A stretch of 64,000 bases of DNA from Bog-473 sp963707835 (GCA_963707835.1 CAVPRI010000001.1:1240001-1304000), one strand, 5' to 3'; shown: positions 18,227 to 27,001, numbered from the stretch's first letter. A program made the numbers and translations. Notes: a model not told the origin generated them from the letters alone.

Positions 18227-19416
18227 CGAGGTCCTCGGCTTCAGGTGCCGAGATCGACTCATCACAGGCCGAGGACATCTCGCTCGCTCACGACCACCGC
18301 GGCTCGTGGATCCCAACGTGGGGCATGGTCGCCACGCGCCTGATGGAGCTGCGCAAGCGACGGGGACTGATGATCGCCCTGGTCGCCGTCAACATCGGCA
18401 TCCCGGTACTCATCCTCGCCGTGCGGCTCATCGGCCACGCCGTGGTCCCCAAGTCCTTCGGACCAGCCGGTGGCTACAGCATCTTCACCGGTCTGGTGCT
18501 GGGCTTGATGTACGTCTTCGGCTTCATCGTGGCCGTCGTCGTCGGCTGCACGGCCGGGTCGGACGACCTCAGCGACGGCATGTTTCGCCACCTGGTGATC
18601 ACCGGCCGTTCCCGCTTGGCCCTCTACCTGGCCAGAATCCCCGCCGGGCTGGCCGTCGTCATCTCCATGGTGGCCATCGGCTACACGATCGTCTGCGCGG
18701 TGTGCGCGTTCGCAGCCCCAACGCAGTTCAACTACGACGGGACCAACGTGCCCCAGGGGCTGTCGCGTCCCGCTCTGGACACCTGGGCCGCCGAACATGC
18801 CGACGAGGTCATCTGCAACTTCAACTACAACGGGCCGAACGTCCCACCAAGCGTGCCCTGCGGCAACGGTCAGACCAGCGGTCCCCCGCCGGGTGCCACC
18901 GTCGAGACGCCGCACGGCGTGGTCACTGTGCCCGCCTACACGCAGGCGCAGATCAGAGCGTTCGCCGTCATCATGGCCAATCAGGACTATGCGGACTACA
19001 GCGCCACCTTCCTGGCACCGTCGACCTCGCTGATGGTCGAGGTCGGCCTGTGGATCGCGCTCGAAGCGACCATCGGATTCATCGTCGGCCTCGGGCTGGG
19101 CTCACTGATGGGACAGCGGACGGTCCCGGTGATCCTCCTCGTGGTGCTGGAACTGATCCTCACGCCGATCTTCAGGCGGCACGTCATCACCCACCTGCTC
19201 AACGTCGAACGGGCCATCGTCGGGATCGCCATGCTCCATATCGAGCCCGGCGGGCTGCCGACGCCGTCGGGTGGCGGCGGGCCAGGGGGTGGCGGCGCGC
19301 TTAACCCGAACATGCTGATTCCGGAGTCGACCCTGGTGGCATCGCTTGTGATCGTGGGCTGGATCGCGTTCTGGACGGCCATCGGGGCCTGGCGGATGAT
19401 GACCAGGGACGCGTGA
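18223..19416 (+). CDS. ABC-2 type transporter permease
   Basis: 397 residues from the GTG at 18223, coupled to the ATPase stop. After a cytosolic N-terminus there are about six TM segments: ~55-80 (LMIALVAVNIGIPVLILAV), ~95-125, ~150-180, ~270-300, ~305-325 and ~370-390. A large external loop (~180-260) is rich in Asn and Gly. A Gly-rich loop precedes the last TM. The partner ATPase has lost its nucleotide-binding loop, so this permease is likely orphaned unless another ATPase serves it. The substrate is unknown. Confidence 0.75.
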   Translation: MTRSSASGAEIDSSQAEDISLAHDHRGSWIPTWGMVATRLMELRKRRGLMIALVAVNIGIPVLILAVRLIGHAVVPKSFGPAGGYSIFTGLVLGLMYVFGFIVAVVVGCTAGSDDLSDGMFRHLVITGRSRLALYLARIPAGLAVVISMVAIGYTIVCAVCAFAAPTQFNYDGTNVPQGLSRPALDTWAAEHADEVICNFNYNGPNVPPSVPCGNGQTSGPPPGATVETPHGVVTVPAYTQAQIRAFAVIMANQDYADYSATFLAPSTSLMVEVGLWIALEATIGFIVGLGLGSLMGQRTVPVILLVVLELILTPIFRRHVITHLLNVERAIVGIAMLHIEPGGLPTPSGGGGPGGGGALNPNMLIPESTLVASLVIVGWIAFWTAIGAWRMMTRDA

Positions 19417-19434
19417 ACTCACTTCGGTCTCAAG

Positions 19435-19451
19435 TGCCCCCGTTCGCCGGG
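19435..19451. repeat. Dispersed TGCCCCCGT...CCGG motif, first copy
   Basis: TGCCCCCGTTCGCCGGG, 18 bp after the permease stop. Related copies are at 21284-21300, 22628-22651, 23126-23143 and 24568-24590. Three of the five follow a stop codon by 13-36 bp. Confidence 0.5.
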
Positions 19452-19526
19452 CCCGGGTCGCACCCTGCGGCACCATGGGGGCAGGAACTTACGCCGGTGG
19501 CCTGTGCAGCAAAGGCTTTCAGGATC

Positions 19527-20135
19527 ATGACCAATCTGGCCGATACTGGTCGAGCGAAGGCCGAAGTTCATTGGACCGTCACTCATCTGTTCGCCAAGCG
19601 GAGCGTGAGGGGCAGTTCAAGAAGCCCGGATCAGATTCTGTCGCAGGTAACCGCCCTGATAGGGCTGAGCTTGGGAACGCCTTGGAGGCAAGAGGCACGA
19701 TCCTTCGCCCAAGTGGCTCGGGACATCACGACAGGAGGAGTGGAGGCCGTCTATGAGCGGGGCTTCTGGGGTCGAGTGTCCGGGATGACATTCGAGCTAG
19801 CTCCACCAAACTTCCGATACGCCAGCTATTGGATTCCGCGGGCCAAGGGGACCGTCGAACCTGCACCCGAAGGATCGACTGTGACGGTGACACTGCGGTC
19901 CGTCCAAGCAGCCCAGGCTTTCTTCGTGGCCATGGGAATCCTGGTGGCCATCGGGACGATCATCGGGGGTGCGATCCTCATCGGCGGTGGGACTGGCGGT
20001 GGCCTTTTCCTCCTACTCGCAGGAGTACTTCTCGTCGTGTGGCTCGCCGTCTTTGCCCGGGGAGCCGCCAGGGTGGACGCGGTAATGGGCGACGCCCTTT
20101 CGGCTGAGCTGGACAGCATCCTCGCGGCCCAATAG
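19527..20135 (+). CDS. Hypothetical membrane protein
   Basis: About 202 residues from ATG 19527; GTG 19413, overlapping the permease stop, is an alternative but would include the intergenic motif. The soluble N-terminal half (~1-125) has no known motif. Two adjacent TM helices follow at ~132-155 (FFVAMGILVAIGTIIGGAIL) and ~160-180 (LFLLLAGVLLVVWLAVF), then a short C-terminal helix. The family is not recognised. GC content here is lower than in the flanking core regions. Confidence 0.6.
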   Translation: MTNLADTGRAKAEVHWTVTHLFAKRSVRGSSRSPDQILSQVTALIGLSLGTPWRQEARSFAQVARDITTGGVEAVYERGFWGRVSGMTFELAPPNFRYASYWIPRAKGTVEPAPEGSTVTVTLRSVQAAQAFFVAMGILVAIGTIIGGAILIGGGTGGGLFLLLAGVLLVVWLAVFARGAARVDAVMGDALSAELDSILAAQ

Positions 20136-20231
20136 CGGACCATCGAGGGTGTCCTCGTACGCCGGATACAGGAGGGCTCGGGCACGAAGACCTCTGGGAA
20201 CGGTTCAACGCCTTGGGGGAGATCTCAGGCC

Positions 20232-20237
20232 TAGAAT
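20232..20237 (+). promoter_or_regulatory. -10 box of a leaderless transcript
   Basis: TAGAAT lies 6 nt before GTG 20244; there is no ribosome site. Confidence 0.5.
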
Positions 20238-20243
20238 TCCAAC

Positions 20244-20459
20244 GTGCAGCAGGTCCTATTAGAGCGGAGGTATCCGATTCACCCCCACGGAGGTCCCCAT
20301 CCGGCCGGTCCCGTGTTGCGGTTTCACTTGCTTTCCGAGGATCCAAAGCACACGGTCTGCGGGGTTTCCACGATCACTTTGGAACCCGTAGGTACGCCCT
20401 GGACCGATGCCGAAAGCATGCGATGCATGGAATGTCTTGGGGCGGCTCAACCCAGTTAG
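20244..20459 (+). CDS. Small Cys-containing protein, 71 aa
   Basis: His/Pro-rich N-terminus (YPIHPHGGPHPAGP), then HTVCGVSTITLEPVGTPW and a terminal MRCMECLGAAQ. The one upstream Cys and the CMEC pair could form a small metal site, but four ligands are not clear. The leaderless-type promoter supports expression. The family is not recognised. Confidence 0.5.
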   Translation: MQQVLLERRYPIHPHGGPHPAGPVLRFHLLSEDPKHTVCGVSTITLEPVGTPWTDAESMRCMECLGAAQPS

Positions 20460-20492
20460 CGGATCCCAGTACGCCGGGGAGGAGTCACTCAG

Positions 20493-20729
20493 TTACGGCG
20501 TTGTGGAGACCCTGAAGCACTTCTGTGTGGATGCGGCGTTCACGTGGTGGATGATCTGACAGACCTCGGTCCCCGCGGTTCCGCCGGTGTCCGCATGAAA
20601 GAACGGCCCGAACCGGAGGAAGACCCAGAGGGCCGCCCCAAGCACGATCAGGAGCGAGATCACGAGGAGGCCGATCATCCCTAGACAGCCGGGACCGTTG
20701 TACCCAATGCGCTGCCCGGGGACGGTCAC
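20493..20729 (-). CDS. Small single-pass membrane protein, 78 aa
   Basis: One strong TM helix at ~17-40 (MIGLLVISLLIVLGAALWVFL) and a short C-terminal tail with two Cys. The GTG start lies 6 nt after a minus-strand TATGTT box (20736-20741), which supports it as a real leaderless gene. Function unknown. It is convergent with the Cys-containing gene. Confidence 0.55.
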   Translation of the reverse strand: MTVPGQRIGYNGPGCLGMIGLLVISLLIVLGAALWVFLRFGPFFHADTGGTAGTEVCQIIHHVNAASTQKCFRVSTTP

Positions 20730-20735
20730 CTAACG

Positions 20736-20741
20736 AACATA
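20736..20741 (-). promoter_or_regulatory. -10 box of a leaderless transcript
   Basis: TATGTT on the minus strand, 6 nt before GTG 20729. Confidence 0.45.
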
Positions 20742-20854
20742 GGCCCGCGCTCGCAAGCATCCACGAGTGCACTGCAAGGAAACTGCAAGATCGGGCGACA
20801 AGCCAGGAATCGTTCGCGCGGCTTCATGTTCGGTTCAAGTTCAAGCAGCCACCT

Positions 20855-21112
20855 TTACGCATGAGCTTTCACGCGCCGCCGGATGATGACCTGAGCCAAG
20901 AAGGTGATCCCCATGACGATCAGCAGCAAGAAGCCAACCAGGAAGAGAACCCACGCCACATTGGACACGCCGTTGCGAAGCCCGTGTTGGTTACCTGCCC
21001 CGTACGCAATATTGGCGATTAGAAAGAGAACGACATCTGTGACGGCCAGAATGATCAAGTTTCGACCTCTGACTACCCTTTCAAGTTTGGTAACCGACGA
21101 TTCGGTTGGCAT
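20855..21112 (-). CDS. Two-TM small membrane protein, 85 aa
   Basis: ATG 21112 follows a perfect GGAGGT with 5-nt spacing. A charged N-terminus (KLERVVRGRN) is followed by TM ~19-38 (LIILAVTDVVLFLIANIAYG) and TM ~52-75 (AWVLFLVGFLLLIVMGITFL), then a basic RRRVKAHA tail. Function unknown. Confidence 0.6.
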   Translation of the reverse strand: MPTESSVTKLERVVRGRNLIILAVTDVVLFLIANIAYGAGNQHGLRNGVSNVAWVLFLVGFLLLIVMGITFLAQVIIRRRVKAHA

Positions 21113-21306
21113 TGAGCACCTCCTACGTTCGCTGTGGTTCGAGCGTACGGACGGCGCAGTAGTCACTCAAGGGTGATACCCGTCATTCGGCGATAGTGGT
21201 ACCACCACCTTCGATCTTGGGGTATGGGGAGACAGTTGCCTGGACGCTTCTGGGACGATCATTGGAACCCCTAAGAATGAGCCTGCCCCCGTGCGCCGGT
21301 AGGTGG

Positions 21307-22077
21307 CTACAACATCGGCTCCAGTCGGCTCGCCATTTCCCGATAGCGATTGACCGGAATGAGGTGGACGCCGTCGAATGTCTCAGACTCCCGAAGCTGC
21401 TCGATCAAGTCACATGCAATTGAGACCCCAGCATCTCGGTCAGCATCAAGCTGTCGGATGATCGGTTCAGGTACGGCCAGCTGGGGCACTTCGGCTGAAA
21501 GCTTCCTCGCCATAGAGACGCTTGGCAGAACCATGACACCGGCGAATACCGGACCGTCGAAGTCGAAGGTCGTGCGCCAACGGATGAGATCGTTCGCGGA
21601 GAACGACACTTGAGTCAGCAAGAAGTCGGCCTCGTGCTTCCATGCCGGGATCGTCCGCAGTCCAGTCGCAACGCCGATGCGGAAATCTTCACCAACATCT
21701 GGACGGTCGGCGAACTGTCGTGCTTCGGTGATCATGGAGCGAACGGTGAGATCGTCCGACCGAGCGCCCGTCTCCGGTCGGTCCCCGTAAACGAAGAGGA
21801 ACTCGTGTACGCCATACGCCGTTGCCGTGAGAAGGTCTCGGTGAAAGCCGAGCACGTTGCGGTCCCGAGCGTTGATGCAGGCAACCGAGCGACCGCCCAT
21901 GAGCTGAACCTCATGAGCGACCGCAATACTTGAGACCGTCGACCTTCCGATGTGATTGTCGGGGATCAAGAAGGCGCTCGCCACAGGACTCAGCACCCCA
22001 ATCTGGTGGCGCACGTGCGTCAGATCCGGCCGAGTGGCGGGCTCGATTTCACAGATGATCTCGAAAGCCTTGGGCAC
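21307..22077 (-). CDS. Methylenetetrahydrofolate reductase-like protein
   Basis: 256 residues, a little shorter than MetF (~290). It starts FEIICEIEPATRPDLTHVRHQI, as MetF-family TIM barrels do. The VQLMGGRSVACINARDRN and FVYGDRP stretches match the FAD/folate-binding strands. FLLTQVSFSANDLIRW corresponds to the usual DFIVTQ segment, and VFAGVMVLPS to the later substrate strand. Some C1-metabolism enzymes and F420-related reductases share the fold, so the reaction is not fixed. The GTG start has a TACCAT box 6 nt upstream and is probably leaderless. It stands alone inside the accessory zone. Confidence 0.75.
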   Translation of the reverse strand: MPKAFEIICEIEPATRPDLTHVRHQIGVLSPVASAFLIPDNHIGRSTVSSIAVAHEVQLMGGRSVACINARDRNVLGFHRDLLTATAYGVHEFLFVYGDRPETGARSDDLTVRSMITEARQFADRPDVGEDFRIGVATGLRTIPAWKHEADFLLTQVSFSANDLIRWRTTFDFDGPVFAGVMVLPSVSMARKLSAEVPQLAVPEPIIRQLDADRDAGVSIACDLIEQLRESETFDGVHLIPVNRYREMASRLEPML

Positions 22078-22083
22078 CGACGA

Positions 22084-22089
22084 ATGGTA
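22084..22089 (-). promoter_or_regulatory. -10 box of the MetF-like gene
   Basis: TACCAT on the minus strand, 6 nt before GTG 22077. Confidence 0.5.
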
Positions 22090-22799
22090 CTTCCGGCCAA
22101 GCGTAGGGTCAGTTCGCCTGGACCGTCATAGTGGCCATCAGGCGATCGCGCGTCAGGCAACCGCTCGTCCGGCAATCCCTCGCCTTCTGTGAGCAAAGGG
22201 CGCAGATCTCGCGGCGGGAGCGGCGAGGTATCGAGGACGGACTTGGTCTGCGCCTCCAGATCACTGCTCGCCCCGGGACTTAACATCTCAAGGATGAGAT
22301 GGTCCTTCGGATGTAGAAGGGCGAGGCCTCCTCGAAGCGTGCATCGCAGCGCCACCGGCTGGTCCCGATTGGGCGTTGATTGTGACTTCCTTCGACCTGA
22401 ACCAGTCAAAGCTCTGGTTGGCTAGGACCTGAATCAGTTGTTCCCAGAGCTGACCATGTGCGCTACTGACTGGCCAGCCCAAAGGTCGCCGACAACTCTT
22501 CCGTCGATTCTCAGCCTGTACACGGCGCCCGGGTCGGGGGAGTCCTCGGGCCGGAAGACCCGGATGACGGCGTCGAGCACTTCTAGATTGTTCGACCCAC
22601 GTCCTAAGTGTGGGCAACCTCACGAACTGCCCCCGTACATTGCCGGGAATGAGTACGGCCAAGACCACGATCCGGTTGTCATGGGTAGCGCGTTGCCGTC
22701 CGAGGGCTATCGGTGGCACTACTCACAAGGATGTGGAAATCTCGACTGGGAGAATCCCGACGGGTCGAGGGCTCGCCTGCCCCAGAAAAGGGAGGCATC
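22090..22799. other. No confident gene; possible coding remnant
   Basis: About 700 bp without a gene I can support. On the minus strand, 22434 to about 22580 reads VLDAVIRVFRPEDSPDPG ending HMVSSGNN, which looks protein-like but has no credible start and no upstream continuation, so it may be a remnant. One copy of the dispersed TGCCCCCGT motif lies at 22628. Confidence 0.4.
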
Positions 22800-23090
22800 A
22801 TGATCGGTGTCAGCGTTGTATTCGACTACGACGGCAACTTCGATCGTTCTCGGGTAGTGGAGGTGGCCAAGAACGCACGGAAGATGTTCGAGGGCCTCTC
22901 GGGCCTTCGCTTCAAGGCCTTCACCTTGGACGAGAAGCAGCAGCGGGCGATGAACTTCTACGTATGGGACTCGCAAGAGGCGGCGGAAGCTTTCTTCACC
23001 GACGAGCTTCGAGAGAGAGTGACTGGGTTGTACGGGGTAGCACCGACCGTGAGCTTTTTGGAGATCGCCGAATTCGTTGACAACTCATAG
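22800..23090 (+). CDS. YdhR/ABM-like small alpha-beta barrel protein
   Basis: 96 residues from ATG 22800, preceded by AAAGGGAGG. It has a ferredoxin-like pattern: a first strand (VSVVFDYDG), a helix (RSRVVEVAKNARKMFEG), a strand (LRFKAFTLDE), then NFYVWDSQEAAEAFF and a final VSFLEIAEFVD. This matches monooxygenase YdhR/antibiotic-biosynthesis-monooxygenase-like dimeric barrels. The substrate is unknown and the enzymatic role unproven. Confidence 0.7.
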   Translation: MIGVSVVFDYDGNFDRSRVVEVAKNARKMFEGLSGLRFKAFTLDEKQQRAMNFYVWDSQEAAEAFFTDELRERVTGLYGVAPTVSFLEIAEFVDNS

Positions 23091-23162
23091 TCGCGGAAGG
23101 GCGGGCATCGACTGTGGCCCGAGACTGCCCCCGTTCGCCGGGGCGGGGGAGCATTGGCTGTT

Positions 23163-24023
23163 TCAGGTCTTCGGTGTCAGGCTCCGAAGCACGAACTGCC
23201 CTTTCTCGGTGTAGGTGGAGGTACCGAACGGGGATCCGGTGCGGACGTGAATGCTCCGGCGATTCTGGAGGGGGAGCCCGGATCTGGCGTCGTACCAGAG
23301 ATCGTCGCGTTCGGTGCCGACCTGTGGTCCACTCAGAGTCCATTCCACCGCAATGTGGACGGAGGGGATCTTGTGCCCGGCGATAGTCATAATCGGTTGG
23401 CCCAGAAGGCGCGTGGCGCCGACAGTAACGACGGTGCCGGGTATCTGCGTCGAGGTCCCTGCGCAACGGGCGGGCCATACCTCCTCGACGGTGGCCGTCA
23501 AAGGGATCGTCAGCGACGGAACCGAGCACCGCAACGTCGACAGATTGGTCTCAGCAAGCGGACCGACGATCCAGCGTTGCCAGACCACACGTCCCGCCTG
23601 TACAAGGCCGGCACGGCGCGTGCAGTAGGTCCAGCTCTGCCAGTGGTTGGTCGAGTAGTCAATGCGAAAGCTCCAGCACCCGTGGCCTTGGACCTCAACG
23701 GTCCCTGGCAACGTCGGCCCCTCGGCCTGGGAGAGGGGCGGGAGGCTCAGGCTGTCGGTGCCCGTTCCCTGGTAGGTGTACACGCCCGGAAGCGGGTGAG
23801 TGCCCGGGTTGGCCCCCGGATTGGAACGATAGCGATTGATGGCCTGGCTCACGCTCACCGGGCGGGCGCGCCCTTGAAGCGTAATCACGACCGAGACCAC
23901 GACGAAGATGATGACCAGGGACGCGAGTACCAGGAGGGCCGTGCGGACCCGGTGACGCCGGACGGGATGCTCAGTCGCAACGGGTCCTGGTGTCGAGTCT
24001 TCTGCTGAGTAGGAGTTCGACAA
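23163..24023 (-). CDS. Membrane-anchored extracytoplasmic protein, hypothetical
   Basis: About 286 residues with a TTG start at 24023. Basic RRHRVRT precedes one TM helix at ~28-48 (ALLVLASLVIIFVVVSVVITL); the remaining 235 residues lie outside. That part is beta-rich with four Cys and a repeated Tyr/Trp pattern (VYTYQGTGTDSLSLP, WSFRIDYSTNHWQSWTYC). The family is not recognised, although it resembles anchored sensory or lipid-binding ectodomains. A minus-strand TAGGGT lies 9 nt upstream. Confidence 0.65.
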   Translation of the reverse strand: MSNSYSAEDSTPGPVATEHPVRRHRVRTALLVLASLVIIFVVVSVVITLQGRARPVSVSQAINRYRSNPGANPGTHPLPGVYTYQGTGTDSLSLPPLSQAEGPTLPGTVEVQGHGCWSFRIDYSTNHWQSWTYCTRRAGLVQAGRVVWQRWIVGPLAETNLSTLRCSVPSLTIPLTATVEEVWPARCAGTSTQIPGTVVTVGATRLLGQPIMTIAGHKIPSVHIAVEWTLSGPQVGTERDDLWYDARSGLPLQNRRSIHVRTGSPFGTSTYTEKGQFVLRSLTPKT

Positions 24024-24215
24024 GCCCAGTCGACCCTAGTGGTCCCGATGATGACCAGGCCGAACGGCCCAAGATCATCGCGGTTGGTCAGTGCAGCGAC
24101 CATAGAGGGGATATGCCCCGATCGGAGCTCAATCGGTTCGTAATTGTGTGCGCCAGTTCGCCGGACCTGCAACACGCTTAGTCCTAGGCTGTAGGAAGGG
24201 AGTCGGAGGTGTTCT

Positions 24216-24554
24216 ATGGCTATGGGCGGCGACATCAATGCCCTCGGTACGTTTCCGATCACGTGGTGGATCGGTCATCGACCCGAGGACGCCGAGCAAG
24301 AGCAGCGCTTCGACGGCCACTACCCCTATGCACGACACGTACGTCTTGGATGGGGGAGGAACTCTGCTGGCGTCTGGGAGTCGTCATCGGAGGATCCCCG
24401 CCTTTGGGAGGTATTTTGCGCGCAATGCGGCGACACCGACGGTCCTGCGGACATTCAGCCCGCGAACGCAAAGGAACTTCGGGGGCCCTATTCGTCGAAG
24501 CACAAGGCAGAGCATGTTGCAAAGCAGCACTTCGGTCAGATGACTCATTCCTAG
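24216..24554 (+). CDS. Hypothetical protein, 112 aa
   Basis: ATG 24216 has GGAGG 6 nt upstream. The sequence is rich in Trp, His and charged residues (TWWIGHRPEDAEQEQRFDGH, KHKAEHVAKQHFGQ) and has one CxxC (FCAQCGD) that could bind metal. No TM or signal peptide. The family is not recognised. A copy of the dispersed motif follows 14 bp after the stop. Confidence 0.6.
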   Translation: MAMGGDINALGTFPITWWIGHRPEDAEQEQRFDGHYPYARHVRLGWGRNSAGVWESSSEDPRLWEVFCAQCGDTDGPADIQPANAKELRGPYSSKHKAEHVAKQHFGQMTHS

Positions 24555-24752
24555 CCCTGGACGCGGCTGCCCCCGTACATTGCTGCCGGGAGTGGGTGTC
24601 AACGGGACTGGTCGAGTTCCAGCCATGGCAGCTACACAGAGGGCCGACCGTGACTACCGTGTCGAGCATGATCACAGCCAGACAGCCGATGATGCGATCC
24701 GGCGTGCGTCGGCTGTCCGGCGCTTGAAGAAGCAGAGCAGAGGGACACCGCA

Positions 24753-24951
24753 ATGCACTTCACCCGACTGAATGAGTCCGATGAGTATCGCCAGCAGCGT
24801 GAGGAGCTGCGCATAGCAGAAATGGATCTTGTCGATCACGTCGAGCGGGTAGCTGCCCTGCGTAGAGCACTGCCCACTGGGACTCTCGTAGACGACTACG
24901 AGCTGATCGACGTTTGGAACAATCGCCCGGTACGGCTGAGTTATAACCGAA
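24753..24951 (+). pseudogene. DUF899-family N-terminal fragment cut by an IS
   Basis: The first ~66 residues read LNESDEYRQQREELRIAEM, VERVAALRRALPTG and DDYELID, the typical N-terminus of DUF899 thioredoxin-like proteins. A good ribosome site (AGAGGGA) precedes the ATG. The frame then runs into the left inverted repeat of the IS256-family element at 24952 and stops at 25001. The remaining ~150 residues are not found on the other side of the element. Confidence 0.7.
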
Positions 24952-26344
24952 ACCTGTGGATGCACCACCTGACTGGAGGCGCGGCGTACCTTCCCCTTTG
25001 ACCAAATCAGAGAAACGCTGGCGGTGGAACGCCGGCGAGGAAGGAACGCCGATGTTGAGAGTACATGTTGATGCGGCCGCGGACGCGGAGCTGTCGAGCA
25101 CGCTCGACGAGCTGGTGGCCGAGGGGGCGAGGCGGATGCTGGCTGCCGCCCTCGAAGCCGAGGTCGACGACTACATCTCGAGCCTCATCGACAAGGTCGA
25201 TGAGCACGGGCATCGCCTGGTCGTGCGCAAGGGCCACGCCGAGCCACGGTCGCTGGTCACCGGCGCGGGGCCGATCGAGGTCCGTGCCCCGCGTGTCGAC
25301 GACCGCCGGGTCGACGAGGAGACGGGGGAACGGATGCGGTTCCGCAGTTCGATCCTGCCGCCGTGGGCCCGCAAGTCTCCCAAGGTGGCCGAGGTGCTTC
25401 CGCTGATGTACCTGCACGGAATGAGCTCTGGGGACTTCGTCCCCGCCCTCGAGGAGTTCTTCGGCTCCGCCGCCGGGCTCTCGGCGTCGGTGATCACCCG
25501 GCTGACCACCGACTGGCAGCGCGAACGCGACCAGTTCGCCCACCGCTCGCTCAAAGACGTCGACTACGTCTACGTGTACGCCGATGGGATCCACGTCAAC
25601 GTCCGCCTCGAAGAAGCACGCCTGTGTGTGCTGGTCATCGTCGGTGTGCGCAGCGACGGGACCAAAGAGCTCGTGTCCATCTCCGACGGGCATCGCGAAT
25701 CGACCGAGTCATGGGCCGACGTGCTGCGCGGACTCAAGCGCCGCGGCATGAGAGCCCCGGTGCTCGCCGTCGGCGACGGGGCGCTCGGGTTCTGGGACGC
25801 GCTCGCCGACATCTTCCCCGAGACCCTCCACCAGCGCTGCTGGGTGCACAAGATGGCCAACGTCATGAACGCCCTGCCCAAATCGGCCCAGCCCGCGGCG
25901 AGGGCCGCTCTCTGCGAGGTCCGCGACGCCGAGGACCGGGCCCACGCTGAGACCGCCCTCGACGGATTCGTCAAGGAGTACGGGGCCAAATGGCCCAAGG
26001 CCACCGAGAAACTCACCAAGGATCGCGACGAGCTGCTGGCGTTCTACGCCTTCCCGGCCGAGCACTGGGTGCATCTCAAGACCACGAACCCCATCGAGTC
26101 CACCTTCGCCACCGTGCGGCTGCGCACCAAGGTGACCAAGGGACCGGGGTCACGGGCGGCCGGGCTGGCCATGGCCTACAAGCTGATCGAATCGGCCCAA
26201 GCCCGCTGGCGGGCCGTCAACGCACCGCACCTCGTCGCGCTGGTTCGTGCTGGTGTGAAGTTCGAGAAGGGGGTGATGGTCGAGCGAGCAGAGGAGCTGG
26301 ACGAGGAGGTCGCCGCGTAGTCGGTCAGATTCTCATCCACAGGT
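24952..26344 (+). mobile_element. IS256-family insertion sequence
   Basis: 1393 bp. Perfect 11-bp terminal inverted repeats: ACCTGTGGATG at 24952-24962 and CATCCACAGGT at 26334-26344, with imperfect extension inward (CTGAC on both sides). The transposase gene fills the interior. The 8-9 bp flanks (left ending ACCGAA, right beginning CTTGACTA) do not match, so no target duplication is seen. Different broken genes lie on the two sides, so a deletion or recombination next to the element is likely. Confidence 0.85.
25052..26320 (+). CDS. IS256-family transposase
   Basis: 422 residues from ATG 25052. Mutator-type transposase: an N-terminal helical region (LDELVAEGARRMLAAALEAEVDDYI), PRSLVTGAGPIEVRAPRVDDR, a DDE core with YVYADGIHVNV (first Asp), VLAVGDGALGFWDAL (second Asp) and NPIESTFATVRLRT (Glu), and the HQRCWVHKMANV motif between them. 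It is full length and intact, so it may be active. Nothing in its sequence indicates frameshifting. Confidence 0.95.
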   Translation: MLRVHVDAAADAELSSTLDELVAEGARRMLAAALEAEVDDYISSLIDKVDEHGHRLVVRKGHAEPRSLVTGAGPIEVRAPRVDDRRVDEETGERMRFRSSILPPWARKSPKVAEVLPLMYLHGMSSGDFVPALEEFFGSAAGLSASVITRLTTDWQRERDQFAHRSLKDVDYVYVYADGIHVNVRLEEARLCVLVIVGVRSDGTKELVSISDGHRESTESWADVLRGLKRRGMRAPVLAVGDGALGFWDALADIFPETLHQRCWVHKMANVMNALPKSAQPAARAALCEVRDAEDRAHAETALDGFVKEYGAKWPKATEKLTKDRDELLAFYAFPAEHWVHLKTTNPIESTFATVRLRTKVTKGPGSRAAGLAMAYKLIESAQARWRAVNAPHLVALVRAGVKFEKGVMVERAEELDEEVAA

Positions 26345-26908
26345 CTTGACTATTTCTCATGCCAGCGTTGCCGGTGCGACTTCGGCGGGCGACCGTCCCG
26401 ATCCGATCAGGATGGGAGCGAGGATCGCCCGTCCACCAATGCCGTAGATGCCACCGACACAACCGACCATGGCGGCAAATGACGGAGAGCACAGAGGGCG
26501 GAAGGGCCGTCCAGGGTTTCGATGTGTGCGGCTCTCGACCCAGCATCAGCCAGGCACCAAGTGGGACGAGGACGCAGGCGACCACTACGTCGAAGCTGGT
26601 GTCTCCGGCGAGCAGCTCTACCCGGATCACCGAGCCCACGATGACTCCCGGCAACGTCCCGAGGATCAGCAGTCGGGTGAGAGGTCCGCCAGTCTGCCCC
26701 TGACGCCAATAGCGGTACATAGCCCCAGGGATGGCGACAACGTTGTAGAGCAGGTTCGTAGGTGTGACTGGAGGGCTCGGAGTACCGAGCACTCCGACTT
26801 GGAACGGCAGGAGAAGGACCGCTCCCGAGACGCGAGCCGGGCTCGCAACCGTTGCCACGGTGAACGATCCGCCAATGCAGCGACGTACACCCAGGCCCCG
26901 GTCAGCAC
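26345..26908 (-). pseudogene. TauE/SafE-family permease, degenerate and IS-truncated
   Basis: The order along the gene is: a GTG start with LTGAWVYVAA at 26908, a deletion plus frame change joining directly to IGGSFTVATVASPARVSGA, an intact middle (VTPTNLLYNVVAIPG, GTLPGVIVGSVIRVELL), and a second frame change near 26480. It resumes as VGCVGGIYGIGG and APILIGSGRSPAEVAPATLA, ending at a TGA about 20 bp from the IS right end. The N-terminal deletion may have occurred across a short GCTGC repeat. TauE/SafE proteins export sulfonates or sulfite. With a deletion, a frameshift and loss of the last helices, this gene is dead. Confidence 0.7.
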
Positions 26909-26941
26909 CCGCTAAACGTAATCCGTGCCCAAATCGGGCCA

Positions 26942-26970
26942 CGAAGCAACCACCGCCTGCTTGGGAACGG
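26942..26970. repeat. Intergenic repeat CGAAGCAACCAC..., copy A
   Basis: The 29-bp stretch matches 30119-30147 at 24 positions (CGAAGCAACCAC, then GC.TG.T.GGGAACG). Both copies are outside genes. Confidence 0.5.
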
Positions 26971-27001
26971 GGGTCGGTTCAAGTCAGATCGCACCGGCCT
27001 C

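Noticed and set aside
19435..24590. Interpretation of the small-gene region as an integron cassette array
   Set aside because: Genes point both ways, the repeated motif lacks paired RYYYAAC/GTTRRRY ends, and no integron integrase is present.
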